Shown here one piece after another: positions 6,911-15,035 of a stretch of DNA of 64,000 bases. Numbering within the stretch: the stretch's first letter is position 1; every line of letters starts with the position of its first letter. This DNA comes from Amycolatopsis circi. GTDB lineage: Bacteria > Actinomycetota > Actinomycetes > Mycobacteriales > Pseudonocardiaceae. A program made the position numbers and the translations under genes. The stretch spans positions 62,001 to 126,000 of the forward strand of contig NZ_PQIA01000023.1 of the NCBI RefSeq assembly GCF_003385235.1, written 5' to 3'. The notes under the pieces were generated by a model. The model did no database searches. It was given only the letters and a program-made list of their open reading frames with translations, and was not told the origin of the DNA.

Positions 6911-7812
6911 GCGCCGCGGCTGTCCGCGTCGGCACCTTCGAGCCGGGCTCGGCCGAATGGTTCACCGCTCGCGCGTCCGCGCTTGGCGGCTCCGAGGTCG
7001 CCGCCGTCCTCGGGTTGTCGCCGTGGGAATCGCGTTTCTCGCTCTGGCACCGCAAGAAAGGCACCGCGAGCGCAGCGGACGACAACGATGTCATGCGGTG
7101 GGGCCGCTGGCTCGAGGACCCGATCGCCCGCGCGTTCGCCGCGGCACATCCCGAGTACCGGGTGCGCCGGTCCGGGACGTGGGCGAGCCGAGCGCGCCGG
7201 TGGCAGGTCGCCACGCCCGACCGGCTGCTGTCCAGCCTGACCGAGCGCGCGCTGCTCGAGATCAAGACGGCCCACAACGCCGACGAGTGGGGCGAGCCCG
7301 GTACCGACGAAATCCCCATCTACTACCGGACTCAAACCCTGTGGCAGCTCGACACGCTCGGTCTGTCCCGCGCACACATCGCCGTGTTGATTTCCGGCTC
7401 GGACTACCGCGAGTACGCCGTCGACTGGAACATTGCCGAGGTTTCCGTGCTGCGCGAAGCCGCCCGCGAGTTCCTCGACACCCTCGAACGCGACGAGCGC
7501 CCCGACATTGACGAGCACACCGCGACCTACCGCACGGTGCGCGCGTTGCATCCGCTCATTGACGACGTCGAGGTCGAGATCGCGCCGGCCCTGGCCAGGC
7601 GCTACCGCGCCGCGGTCTCCGCATACAAGGCCGCCGAGGACACCAAGCGCCACGCGGCCGCCGAGGTGCTCGACGCGCTCGGCACCGGGCGCCGCGCCGT
7701 CGTCGACGGCGAATCGATCGCCATTCGCGTACCGGGCACCGGCGACTCGCCGCCGTCGCTGCGCCCGTCTCCCATCCGTTCGACACCGCAGAAGGTGAGC
7801 GCTGCCGCATGA
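6907..7812 (+). CDS. YqaJ-family viral exonuclease
   Basis: A 301-residue PD-(D/E)xK nuclease of the YqaJ type: GGSEVAAVLGLSPW at 27-40, the metal-binding Asp105 (VATPDRLL) and Glu118-x-Lys120 (LLEIKT). These enzymes resect double-stranded DNA 5' to 3' and hand the single strand to an annealing protein. Its partner RecT overlaps by four bases (ATGA). Probably used for phage replication/recombination. Confidence 0.9.
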   Translation: MSAAAVRVGTFEPGSAEWFTARASALGGSEVAAVLGLSPWESRFSLWHRKKGTASAADDNDVMRWGRWLEDPIARAFAAAHPEYRVRRSGTWASRARRWQVATPDRLLSSLTERALLEIKTAHNADEWGEPGTDEIPIYYRTQTLWQLDTLGLSRAHIAVLISGSDYREYAVDWNIAEVSVLREAAREFLDTLERDERPDIDEHTATYRTVRALHPLIDDVEVEIAPALARRYRAAVSAYKAAEDTKRHAAAEVLDALGTGRRAVVDGESIAIRVPGTGDSPPSLRPSPIRSTPQKVSAAA

Positions 7813-8618
7813 TCTCGCAGACCGTCACGACCGCCGTCGCGCAGCAGAAAGACAGCTCGCCGGCCGCGCTGGTGCGCAAGTACCGCACGGACTTCGCAAC
7901 AGTGCTCCCGAGTCACATCAAGCCCGAGACGTGGCTGCGCATCGCTACCGGCGCCCTGCGCCGGAGTCCCCAGCTTGCGAATGCCGCCAAGCGGAACCCG
8001 TCGTCGCTCCTGGTCGCGCTGCTCGAGGCCGCGCGCAAGGGACTCGAGCCCGGAACGGAGCAGTTCTATCTCGTTCCCCGCAAGGGCAAGAACGGCCCCG
8101 AGGTACTCGGCATCACCGGCTATCAGGGCGAGGTCGAACTCATGTACCGGGCCGGTGCTGTCTCGTCGGTCAAGGTCGAGGTTGTCCGCGAGCACGACAC
8201 GTTCGCCTACAACCCCGGCGAACACGACCGCCCGGTGCACGAGATCGACTGGCGCGCCGACCGCGGCGACCTGGTGCTCACCTACGCCTACGCCGTCATG
8301 CGCGACGGCGCGACTAGCAACGTCGTAGTGCTCTCGGCCGACGACATCGCCGTCATCCTCAAGAAGGCCGACGGTGCCGACTCGCCGTTCTCGCCCTGGC
8401 AGTGGAATCCGAAAGCGATGTGGCTCAAGAGTGCCGCGCGCCAGCTCGCGAAGTGGGTACCAACCTCGGCCGAGTACGTGCGGCTGCCCGACGTGCCGCT
8501 CGAATCCCTGCCGCCGGCGAAGCCGCTCGATCTGCCCCGGGTCGACGACGTCGTCGACGCCGAGATCGTCGAGGACTGGCCCACCGCGCCGGACGACACC
8601 GCGGACGGTGCCCGATGA
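7809..8618 (+). CDS. recT: RecT-family single-strand annealing protein
   Basis: A 269-residue RecT homologue with the family core SLLVALLEAARKGLEPG, the EVLGITGYQGEVELMYRAG stretch and the MWLKSAARQLAKWVPTS motif. It anneals complementary single strands made by the adjacent YqaJ exonuclease. The acidic tail (about 235-269) is a likely protein-contact region. Starts overlap on both sides indicate one transcript. Confidence 0.93.
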   Translation: MISQTVTTAVAQQKDSSPAALVRKYRTDFATVLPSHIKPETWLRIATGALRRSPQLANAAKRNPSSLLVALLEAARKGLEPGTEQFYLVPRKGKNGPEVLGITGYQGEVELMYRAGAVSSVKVEVVREHDTFAYNPGEHDRPVHEIDWRADRGDLVLTYAYAVMRDGATSNVVVLSADDIAVILKKADGADSPFSPWQWNPKAMWLKSAARQLAKWVPTSAEYVRLPDVPLESLPPAKPLDLPRVDDVVDAEIVEDWPTAPDDTADGAR

Positions 8619-8983
8619 CCGCGACCAACGCGAAGGGGTTCGAGGTGATCGCCGACGAGCCGACCGAGGCGCCTATGCGCGCCAAGGGCGGCGCGCCGGT
8701 GCTGTGGCGGCAAACGCGAACGCTGCTGCTCGCCGACGGGTCGACGACGTACGGGTGCCTGCACTGTGACTACACCTCGGACAACATGCACTCGATCCGA
8801 CCGCACCTGAACAAGCACCGGACCACACCGGCCGTCGAGGTGGAGGTCGACCCGCTCGACGGGCTCACCCTCGGCGAGATCCGACAGCAGCTCGCCGCGG
8901 CCGACGACTGGAAAGCGCGCGCCCTGCGCGCCGAGCAACACCTGTCGATGCTGCGCTCGGCCCTGCGGGAGGTGACCGCATGA
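8615..8983 (+). CDS. Small C2H2 zinc-finger protein
   Basis: A 122-residue protein overlapping recT by ATGA. Residues 48-68 fit the classical C2H2 finger exactly: Cys48-x2-Cys51-x12-His64-x3-His68, including the aromatic at the third position after the second Cys and a basic end. A helical C-terminal half follows. Possibly a DNA-binding accessory of replication or recombination; function unknown. Confidence 0.65.
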   Translation: MTATNAKGFEVIADEPTEAPMRAKGGAPVLWRQTRTLLLADGSTTYGCLHCDYTSDNMHSIRPHLNKHRTTPAVEVEVDPLDGLTLGEIRQQLAAADDWKARALRAEQHLSMLRSALREVTA

Positions 8984-9246
8984 TCGCCTCCGCGCTTGTG
9001 CCGACCGGCCGCGTGGTCGTCTGCTGCGTCGAGCACGTCGGCACCGACTGCTGCGACCCGATGGACTGCTCGCCATGCTGCCCGCAGTGTCCGACGTGTC
9101 CGGTGGTCGCCGAGCGAACGCCGGCACAGCGGGTCTACGACATGTCCGGACACCGCGAGCTACTCGCCGACCTGGCCGAATGGGCTCGCGAGATTCGGTC
9201 ACGTCCTTGGGAGGGGGCCAAGCCGTGGCCGACCAGCTCGCCCTAG
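8980..9246 (+). CDS. Cysteine-rich small protein
   Basis: An 88-residue protein overlapping the preceding gene by ATGA. Residues 15-41 hold eleven Cys in pairs and CxxC units (CC, CC, CxxCC, CxxC), suggesting a compact zinc or iron-sulfur knuckle, followed by a helix with WAREIRSRPWEG. Not recognised. Translational coupling and codon use support that it is expressed. Confidence 0.55.
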   Translation: MIASALVPTGRVVVCCVEHVGTDCCDPMDCSPCCPQCPTCPVVAERTPAQRVYDMSGHRELLADLAEWAREIRSRPWEGAKPWPTSSP

Positions 9247-9569
9247 GGTTCGCCGATCGGCACGCCGGACAAGAGGCCAACCTCGCCGCCGCGGTCGCCG
9301 TGAACCGCGACTACCGGGCGGCCGCCGAGGCAGTGCTCGCCGAGCTGGTTCGCGAGGGCCGGCCGTTCACCGCCGAGGACATCCGCAAGGCCGTTCCCAA
9401 GGACGTCGAGCCGCACTCGCCGAATGTCCTTCCGTCCGTGCTCGGCACGTGGGCCGCGCGTCGACTGATCGTGCCGTGCGGCGAGTACCGCAGCCGCCGG
9501 CGGAGCCGCCGCGCCAGCCGTAACCGGGTGTGGATCGCCCGAAGGCCAGTCGCGGAAATGAATTCGTAG
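9225..9569 (+). CDS. Hypothetical phage protein, winged-helix-like
   Basis: A 114-residue protein started at GTG 9225, which has GGGAGGGGG just upstream and overlaps the cysteine-rich gene by 22 bases. The middle (AEDIRKAVPKDVEPHSPNVLPSVLGTWAARRLI) looks like a winged helix as used in phage replication accessories, and the C-terminus is Arg-rich (RSRRRSRRASRNRVWIARR), as in nucleic-acid-binding tails. Function unknown. Confidence 0.55.
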   Translation: MADQLALGFADRHAGQEANLAAAVAVNRDYRAAAEAVLAELVREGRPFTAEDIRKAVPKDVEPHSPNVLPSVLGTWAARRLIVPCGEYRSRRRSRRASRNRVWIARRPVAEMNS

Positions 9570-9659
9570 GGCGAATCTGTGTCACTTTCGTGGCGCTTCA
9601 CGATCCTTTTTGGCCTTAGCTTTTGAGCCCAACACAGCAATAACAGCACGTCATCGACC

Positions 9660-9697
9660 AGTGGCGGGCGCGGTGAAGCGCGCCCGCGTCCGCCACT
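9660..9697. promoter_or_regulatory. Nested hairpin in the leader of the 9718 gene
   Basis: AGTGGCGG (9660-9667) pairs with CCGCCACT (9690-9697), and inside it GGGCGCG (9666-9672) with CGCGCCC (9679-9685). It lies in the only sizeable gap of the early operon (9570-9717), 20 bases before the GTG at 9718. Could be a processing site, attenuator or weak terminator. Confidence 0.4.
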
Positions 9698-9717
9698 GCA
9701 CCACCCCAGGGGGACCC

Positions 9718-9954
9718 GTGATCATCGAATTTCCCGGCACCAGAACCGCGGCCGCACTGGTGCGCAAGCTCGACGCGCTCGCCGTCGAGGCCGCGCTCAA
9801 CGGACGGCGAGCCTACGACGAGTTGCACCCACGCGAGGTGTTCGAGGTTGTCCGGATCGCTCGCCGGCGCGGCGACACCCTCGACCAGGTTGCCGCGCTG
9901 CTCGACGTGGATTTCTTCGTGATCGCCGACGAGTACGCCGCCGCGGGGGTCTGA
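9718..9954 (+). CDS. Small hypothetical phage protein
   Basis: A 78-residue protein; GTG 9718 has AGGGGG 5 bases upstream. It is predicted helical with DTLDQVAALLDVDFFVIADEYAA at the C-terminus, resembling a degenerate helix-turn-helix. It overlaps the replication initiator by one base (TGATG). Not recognised. Confidence 0.5.
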   Translation: MIIEFPGTRTAAALVRKLDALAVEAALNGRRAYDELHPREVFEVVRIARRRGDTLDQVAALLDVDFFVIADEYAAAGV

Positions 9955-10838
9955 TGAGCGTTCAAGCCCTGCGTTGGGCCGCCGAGCAGCAGGTCGGCGC
10001 GCCCATGCCGAAACTCGTGCTCTACGCCCTGGCCGAGCACGCCAACCGCGACGGCTACGCCACAACGTCACTTACCACGCTCGCGCGAGAGACCGAGGCG
10101 TCGCGTCGAACCGTGCAGCGCGGGCTCGACACGCTCGTCGAGCGACGGCTCATCGCCCGCACCCGACGCCAGCGCGGCACCGGTGCCGACACGTCCAGCG
10201 AGTACCGCCTCATGCTCAACCGGCCCGGTGACGGTGCCACACCGACACCCCAGCGGGAGGGACACACCGACACCCCCGAGGGTCAGAACGACACTCCCCC
10301 CGTGCCGGAGCGACACTCCGGGAGTGTCGGACAGGCACCCCACGCGGGTGTCACGGTGGCACCCCAAGGTGAACCGGAACTACTGAACCGAACTACGGAA
10401 CCAGGCCGTCACGCGCGCCCGCACACGCGAGGCACCACCACCGCGGCGGAACTCTCGGCGACCGCGTCTCAGCCCGACGCCTATCGGCTGGTGACGTCCT
10501 GGCGCGACCAGACCGGCGCGCCGTATCGGCCGGCTACGATTCGTGCGCTCGCCAAGCAGGTCGACGGCATTTTGCGCGACGGTGGCGCGCTGGTCCCGTT
10601 GCGAGCCGCGCTCGACGAGTGGGACCGCCGACCGGATGCTCGGCCCGGTCTGCTGCCACACCTGTACGACGATGCGGTCAAGGCCACCCGGCACGCCGAG
10701 CAGCCGTCGACCCGTTCGCCGGCACCACGTAGCGCCCGGGGCGAGAAGGTCCGCGGGTGGCTCGCGCTCGCCGCCGAGTCCGCGCCGGCCGGTGGCGAGC
10801 CCGTCGAACTGCTCGTCGCCAGCGGGGGCAACTCGTGA
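9954..10838 (+). CDS. Phage replication initiator, helix-turn-helix type
   Basis: The 294-residue protein has an N-terminal winged helix (HANRDGYATTSLTTLARETEASRRTVQRGLDTL, about 32-64), a Pro/Thr-rich linker (95-165) and a helical C-terminal domain. This is the architecture of lambda O-like initiators, in which the first domain binds iterons. The iteron array is inside the gene (10243-10329), coding for the linker. The stop overlaps the next gene by GTGA. Confidence 0.72.
   Translation: MSVQALRWAAEQQVGAPMPKLVLYALAEHANRDGYATTSLTTLARETEASRRTVQRGLDTLVERRLIARTRRQRGTGADTSSEYRLMLNRPGDGATPTPQREGHTDTPEGQNDTPPVPERHSGSVGQAPHAGVTVAPQGEPELLNRTTEPGRHARPHTRGTTTAAELSATASQPDAYRLVTSWRDQTGAPYRPATIRALAKQVDGILRDGGALVPLRAALDEWDRRPDARPGLLPHLYDDAVKATRHAEQPSTRSPAPRSARGEKVRGWLALAAESAPAGGEPVELLVASGGNS
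10243..10366. other. Iteron array, candidate phage replication origin
   Basis: Four direct copies of CGACACYCC start at 10243, 10268, 10289 and 10311 (spacing 25, 21, 22), and the last pairs with GGAGTGTCG (10321-10329) as a 9-bp palindrome with one central base. GGCACCCC follows twice (10335 and 10359 region). The array lies inside the initiator gene between its two domains, as in lambda O. Origin function is inferred. Confidence 0.6.
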
Positions 10839-11350
10839 ACCGCACAGAGGTCGCCGCGCTGCTCGGTGCGGCCTCGGCCGTCGACCCGAAGGTGCCGCAA
10901 CCCGACCCGGACGTGCTCACCATGTGGGCCGGCATCCTCGACGACGTCCCGGCCGACGTCGCCGGCGCCGCGGTCCGCGAGCACTACCGGCACAACGGCG
11001 AGACCGTCATGCCAGCCGACATCGTCGAATACTGGCGCGCCGTTCGTCGCGACGTCGCCGAGCGCCGGCACACCGCCGAGTTGCGAGCCCGTGCCGCAGA
11101 TCGTCGGCCCGATTTCCATGCCATCCGCGACGGCGTCGCCCGCGTCACCGCGGCACTCGCCATCACCCGCGGAGTCGACCCCGAGTACGCCGAGGCCGAA
11201 GCCGAAGCCCGTCGCGCGTTCCTCGCTGTGCCGTGCCCCTGGTGCAAAGCCCAGCCGGGCGCACCGTGCACCGGCCCCGGCGGCAAGCCGCTCACCAAGC
11301 AGGCCGCGCACGATGCCCGGCTCGCCGAGGCGCTCACGTCCACACGATGA
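10835..11350 (+). CDS. Zinc-finger phage protein
   Basis: A 171-residue protein; GTG 10835 overlaps the initiator stop. The N-terminal 100 residues are helical; near the C-terminus Cys134-x2-Cys137-x7-Cys145 and His159 (CPWCKAQPGAPC, KQAAHDAR) form a zinc finger common in actinophage and actinobacterial proteins. The position directly after the initiator, where helicase loaders usually sit, suggests a replication accessory role, but there is no P-loop. Confidence 0.6.
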   Translation: MNRTEVAALLGAASAVDPKVPQPDPDVLTMWAGILDDVPADVAGAAVREHYRHNGETVMPADIVEYWRAVRRDVAERRHTAELRARAADRRPDFHAIRDGVARVTAALAITRGVDPEYAEAEAEARRAFLAVPCPWCKAQPGAPCTGPGGKPLTKQAAHDARLAEALTSTR

Positions 11351-11366
11351 ACACCAGGGGGAACCG

Positions 11367-11900
11367 ATGAACAACCACGATGAGACCGCCGCGGCGACCG
11401 GTCGCCGGCGCCGCCGCGCGCACGCGCGCGTCGACGCCGGCTCGGTGGACGCTCCCGGTTCGGGTCGCCTGTTCACCCTCGAGCGGCTCGACGACGTCAC
11501 CGGCGTTTCCGGTGTCGGTGTAGTCGCCGAGGGCGCGCAGTTCTTCGACGGCACGGTCGCGGTTCGGTGGGCCGGTGCCGACGCCTCTACCGTCCTGTGG
11601 CCCGACCTCGATACCGCGATGCGCGTGCACGGACACGGCGGCCGCACGCGTGTCGTCTGGCAGCCGATCACGGAGCCCGCACCTGTCGACTCTCCGGTGC
11701 TCGACCAGCTCGCCGAGCTGCTGCGCCACGCCGGCGAGCGCGCGCCGGCCGTTGTCGAGGGCGATCTCGGCCGCCGGCTCGGCATCGCGCTCGAGGCGCT
11801 CGCGCGTCAGCCCGGAACGGGGTTGCTGCCCTACCGGCTGCACCGGCTCGCCGAGACTGTGCTCGCCGCGCCGCTACTCGTCGACGAGGCGCCGCAGTGA
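11367..11900 (+). CDS. Hypothetical phage protein
   Basis: A 177-residue protein with an Arg-rich N-terminus (RRRRRAHARV), a beta-rich middle (GSGRLFTLERLDDVTG, FDGTVAVRWAGADASTVLWPDL) and a helical C-terminus. The ATG at 11367 has GGGGGAACC upstream. It overlaps the WhiB-like gene by GTGA, so both are coupled. No family recognised. Confidence 0.55.
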   Translation: MNNHDETAAATGRRRRRAHARVDAGSVDAPGSGRLFTLERLDDVTGVSGVGVVAEGAQFFDGTVAVRWAGADASTVLWPDLDTAMRVHGHGGRTRVVWQPITEPAPVDSPVLDQLAELLRHAGERAPAVVEGDLGRRLGIALEALARQPGTGLLPYRLHRLAETVLAAPLLVDEAPQ

Positions 11901-12406
11901 CGCGCCAGCCGCCGTGGCGCGAGCGAGCAGCGTGCCGCGGCCGCCTCGACCTCGATTTCATCGACCCGGCCGACGAGCAGGTCGACCGGTGCCGCGCCGT
12001 GTGCGCCGAGTGCCCGGTGCGCGAGCTGTGCCTCGCCGACGCGCTCGCCGCCGGGGAAGCGTGGGGCATCTGGGGAGGGCTCGACGCCGACGAGCGCGCC
12101 GAGGTCGCCGAACAGGCCGGGCACCCCGCGCCCGCAGTTCGGCCAGCGCACGGCACGAATGCCCGGTACGCGAAACACGGGTGCCGCTGCTCGGCGTGCA
12201 CCGCGGCGCACGCCGAGTACGAACGCGAGCGCCGCGCCCGTCTCCGGGCTCGCCGCCGCGGCACGGTGCCGCGCGCGTACGTGCTCGCCGAGCCGGTTCG
12301 GTGCGGCCGCACGTGGGCCGGCGCCGGTCAGTACGTGATAGCGCTTCCCGGTCTCCCGATCCCGGCCGAAGCCGAACCCGACGAGCCGCTCGCCGCGGTC
12401 GCGTGA
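11897..12406 (+). CDS. Phage WhiB-like regulator with extra Cys domain
   Basis: A 169-residue protein. Residues 1-75 are a Wbl domain: Cys13, Cys36, Cys39 and Cys45 for a [4Fe-4S] cluster, and the GIWGG turn at 57-61. WhiB proteins bind the primary sigma factor; phage versions are known to alter host septation or superinfection. Residues 95-135 add a Cys/His segment (HGTNARYAKHGCRCSACTAAH) that many phage proteins carry as a separate small domain. Role in this phage is inferred to be transcriptional. Confidence 0.88.
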   Translation: MTRQPPWRERAACRGRLDLDFIDPADEQVDRCRAVCAECPVRELCLADALAAGEAWGIWGGLDADERAEVAEQAGHPAPAVRPAHGTNARYAKHGCRCSACTAAHAEYERERRARLRARRRGTVPRAYVLAEPVRCGRTWAGAGQYVIALPGLPIPAEAEPDEPLAAVA

Positions 12407-12452
12407 GCGGCGCTCGCCGTAGTCTGTCCGGACTCGACATTGAGGGGATTCG

Positions 12453-12734
12453 TTGAGCGCACGCGCATTCGCCCGAAGCACACTCATCGCCGGCGACCCG
12501 GTGAATTGTCGGCACGAACACCCGCACAAGCAGGGGCGCGTGTGCCTGCTGGCACGGGCGCACGGCGGATTCATCGACGTTGAGCCGCACCGTTCGATCG
12601 AGGGCGACGAGTGGTTCGACACGCTGTGCCGAGACTGCCGCGGCGCCGGCTCGGTCGACGGCGTCGACTGTGTACCGTGCGCCGCCGGCGGATGGGTGCT
12701 CGTCGACCACACCGCGGACGACGCCGAGGTGTAG
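12453..12734 (+). CDS. Small zinc-ribbon protein
   Basis: A 93-residue protein starting at TTG 12453 with GAGGGG upstream. It contains HEHPHKQGRVC at the N-terminus and CRDCRGAGSVDGVDCVPC, a DnaJ-like zinc-ribbon (CxxC-x10-CxxC), near the C-terminus. Not recognised beyond the metal-binding motif; likely a structural zinc site. Confidence 0.5.
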   Translation: MSARAFARSTLIAGDPVNCRHEHPHKQGRVCLLARAHGGFIDVEPHRSIEGDEWFDTLCRDCRGAGSVDGVDCVPCAAGGWVLVDHTADDAEV

Positions 12735-12774
12735 CGCATTCGTCGGTGACACCGTCGGCTCGAGGCTCGAATAC

Positions 12775-13638
12775 GTGATCATCACGTGCGACGCTCCATT
12801 CTGCGCCAACGCAACCGCCGGCGGCACGGTGTGCCTGTCCTGCCTCGGCCGGCTCCGGTCCGACCTGGTCGACGTCGCCGAACTGGTCGACGAACTCGAG
12901 GACACCGTCGCCCGGCTCGCGAACACCGGGCCGCCGCGGGTCGGCTCGCGCCCTGCCGAGACCGGGTTGCCGTTCAACGTCGGCGCCGCCGAGGTCCGCG
13001 ACGTCGTGCGCAACGTGCTCTCGACGTGGGTGCGGGACCTGTGGGAGACACACGGCCTACGCCAACCGGTGCCCACCGGCGAGACCGCGCCGGACGGGAC
13101 GCCGCTCACCGTCGCCGAGCTTGAACCGCTCGACCTCGACGACACCTTGCCCGAGATGGCCGCGTGGCTTCGTCGACACCCGTCGTGGGTCGAGTACCAC
13201 CCGGCCGGCGGCCAAGTGGTCGACGAGATCGGCGACGCCGTCGAGCAGGTCCGCCGGGCCGTCGACCTTCCGCCGGCGCGCGTGTACTGCGGGCCGTGTC
13301 CGGACTGCTCGGCCGACCTCTACGCCCGACCCGAACGGGCCGTCGTCGCCTGCCGCGAATGCGGGATGCGACACGACGTCGAGACCCTGCGCGAGAAGCT
13401 GCTCGACGCTGCCCGGGACGTCGAGGCGACCGCGGCGGAGATCGCCCGCGCGTTGCCGCAGCTGCTCGGCCGCGAACTGTCGGCGAACACGCTGCGCACG
13501 TGGGCGCGCGTCGGCAAGCTCGACAAGCGGGAGCCCGACGAGAACGGCCGGCCGCAGTACCGCGTCGGCGACGTCATCGACCTTGCACTGTCGACACCAA
13601 CCCGCTCTCGGTCCCGCCCCGCGGGGATACCCTGCTAG
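12775..13638 (+). CDS. Zinc-ribbon protein with C-terminal MerR-like helix-turn-helix
   Basis: A 287-residue protein with an N-terminal CxxxC / CxxC cluster (ITCDAPFC, CLSC), a long acidic helical middle, a second zinc ribbon (CGPCPDC, CREC) and a C-terminal HTH (LSANTLRTWARVGKLDKREPDENG) that resembles MerR-type domains. Such proteins are frequent in Rhodococcus/Streptomyces phage genomes. The start is uncertain: GTG 12775 precedes the first Cys cluster, but upstream GTGs in frame are possible. Confidence 0.6.
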   Translation: MIITCDAPFCANATAGGTVCLSCLGRLRSDLVDVAELVDELEDTVARLANTGPPRVGSRPAETGLPFNVGAAEVRDVVRNVLSTWVRDLWETHGLRQPVPTGETAPDGTPLTVAELEPLDLDDTLPEMAAWLRRHPSWVEYHPAGGQVVDEIGDAVEQVRRAVDLPPARVYCGPCPDCSADLYARPERAVVACRECGMRHDVETLREKLLDAARDVEATAAEIARALPQLLGRELSANTLRTWARVGKLDKREPDENGRPQYRVGDVIDLALSTPTRSRSRPAGIPC

Positions 13639-13641
13639 ACC

Positions 13642-14364
13642 ATGACTGTTAGAGCGTGGCTGACCGGCCGCACGTCCGACCTGGAAATCTTGGCGCGTCA
13701 TTTCGATGGTCGGAAGCCGACGGTTGGTCGCGGCGACGACGACAACTTCTATCTTGCCTCCGACCCCTTCGACGATTTATTCGATCAAGGGGACGCCTTG
13801 CATGAGGCCGCAAAGTGTGAGATAGCGCTCGTCAACGGAATCACCAGCGCCCTCGAACAATCATTTCAGCCGGTTGAACTCACCGGAAGATTCGACGACG
13901 ACTCAGGACGTCGGCACGGTGTCGTGTTCGCAGAGTTAGCCATAGGCGTCACCGCTACCGCATCGGTCACCGCTACCGTCAACGGGAAGGAAGTACTGCC
14001 CCCGCCGTCGCAAGCACCCGAGCTTGTGGCGGTTGCGCGGGACCATCCGGACGCCACCGAGGCGCTCAGCATCCTGACCAAGGCAAAAGGCGATGCAGGC
14101 TGGGCCGATCTCTACAAGGTTTTCGAGATCATTAGAGAAAATGTTGGCGGACAGCCACGCCTAATCGAAAAGCAATGGAAAACAAAGATCGAAATCAGCG
14201 CTTTTACAGCGTCCGCAAACTCACCGCATGTAAGCGGGAGTGCTGCCCGGCACGCTCGTATGCAGGCAGGAAAGCCCCAACACACGATGAGCCTCTCAGA
14301 GGGGCGAGCCATGATCAGCGATCTCCTGATCGCGTGGCTACAGGCGCTTGCCGTCACACCGTGA
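13642..14364 (+). CDS. Unknown protein before terminase, possible moron
   Basis: A 240-residue protein starting 3 bases after the previous stop. Its codons use more A/T than the neighbours. The N-terminus (residues 1-70) is acidic and hydrophilic, the middle strand-rich (VFAELAIGVTATASVTATVNG), and the C-terminus has ASANSPHVSGSAARHARMQ and a final amphipathic helix. I do not recognise the family. Placement at the early/late junction and the deviating composition are typical of accessory genes. Confidence 0.6.
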   Translation: MTVRAWLTGRTSDLEILARHFDGRKPTVGRGDDDNFYLASDPFDDLFDQGDALHEAAKCEIALVNGITSALEQSFQPVELTGRFDDDSGRRHGVVFAELAIGVTATASVTATVNGKEVLPPPSQAPELVAVARDHPDATEALSILTKAKGDAGWADLYKVFEIIRENVGGQPRLIEKQWKTKIEISAFTASANSPHVSGSAARHARMQAGKPQHTMSLSEGRAMISDLLIAWLQALAVTP

Positions 14365-14390
14365 TCGGCGCACACATCCCCCGCAGTCAA

Positions 14391-14417
14391 GGCCGACCGG
14401 TGTAACCCCTGTCGGCC
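14391..14417. terminator. Small hairpin after the 13642 gene
   Basis: GGCCGAC (14391-14397) and GTCGGCC (14411-14417) form a 7-bp stem with a 13-base loop 26 bases after the stop. Weak alone; together with the next hairpin it marks the boundary between early and late regions. Confidence 0.35.
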
Positions 14418-14474
14418 GAGGTTGTGCTTAGAATGACGATTAGCAGCGGGTGAGCTGTACCCGCACCACGATCC

Positions 14475-14515
14475 GACAGCCCCGGACTACCCTCCCCCCT
14501 CGGTCCGGGGCTGTC
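14475..14515. terminator. 13-bp stem-loop before small terminase
   Basis: Arms 14475-14487 and 14503-14515 (GACAGCCCCGGAC and its complement) pair perfectly around a 15-base loop, 16 bases upstream of the small terminase start. Possible roles are terminator of the early operon, or part of the packaging site that small terminases often recognise next to their own gene. Confidence 0.5.
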
Positions 14516-14531
14516 TGCTGCCCAGGGCGAG

Positions 14532-15035
14532 GTGATCACCTTGCCGCGCAACCTGATCACCGACGCCGACCGTGAGCGCGTTCGCGAGCTGCACGCCGAG
14601 GGCAAGACACGCAACGACATCGCCCGGGAGATCAACCGCTCGCCCTCCACGGTGACCGGCATCGCCCGCGCGCTCGGCCTGTCCTTCGACCGCTCGGCCA
14701 CTGCCGCCGCAACGCACGCTCGCCAGGTCGACAACCGCGCCCGGCGCACCGACATCGTCGGCCGGCTCTACGGCCGCGCCGAGCGCATCCTCGGCCGACT
14801 CGAGGCCGACCGGTACACGTTCACCGCGACCACGATCAACGGCATTGAGTCCAAGGTGCTCGACCACGTGCCGGCACCGGACGAGAAGGCGCTCGCCTCG
14901 GCGATGTCGACCCACCTCGGCGCCGCGGCCAAGCTCGAGCAGGTCGACGCCGACACCGGCGCCGAGGGCGTTCGGTCGATGCTCGGCGGGCTCGCCGTCG
15001 CGCTCGGCATCGCGACCGGTCCGGCGAATGGGTGA
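14532..15035 (+). CDS. Terminase small subunit, HTH type
   Basis: A 167-residue protein with an N-terminal helix-turn-helix (RVRELHAEGKTRNDIAREINRSPSTVTGIARALGL) and a helical C-terminal part. Its place directly before the large terminase, with an 8-base overlap, and its DNA-binding domain identify it as the small subunit that recognises phage DNA for packaging. GTG start at 14532. Confidence 0.78.
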   Translation: MITLPRNLITDADRERVRELHAEGKTRNDIAREINRSPSTVTGIARALGLSFDRSATAAATHARQVDNRARRTDIVGRLYGRAERILGRLEADRYTFTATTINGIESKVLDHVPAPDEKALASAMSTHLGAAAKLEQVDADTGAEGVRSMLGGLAVALGIATGPANG

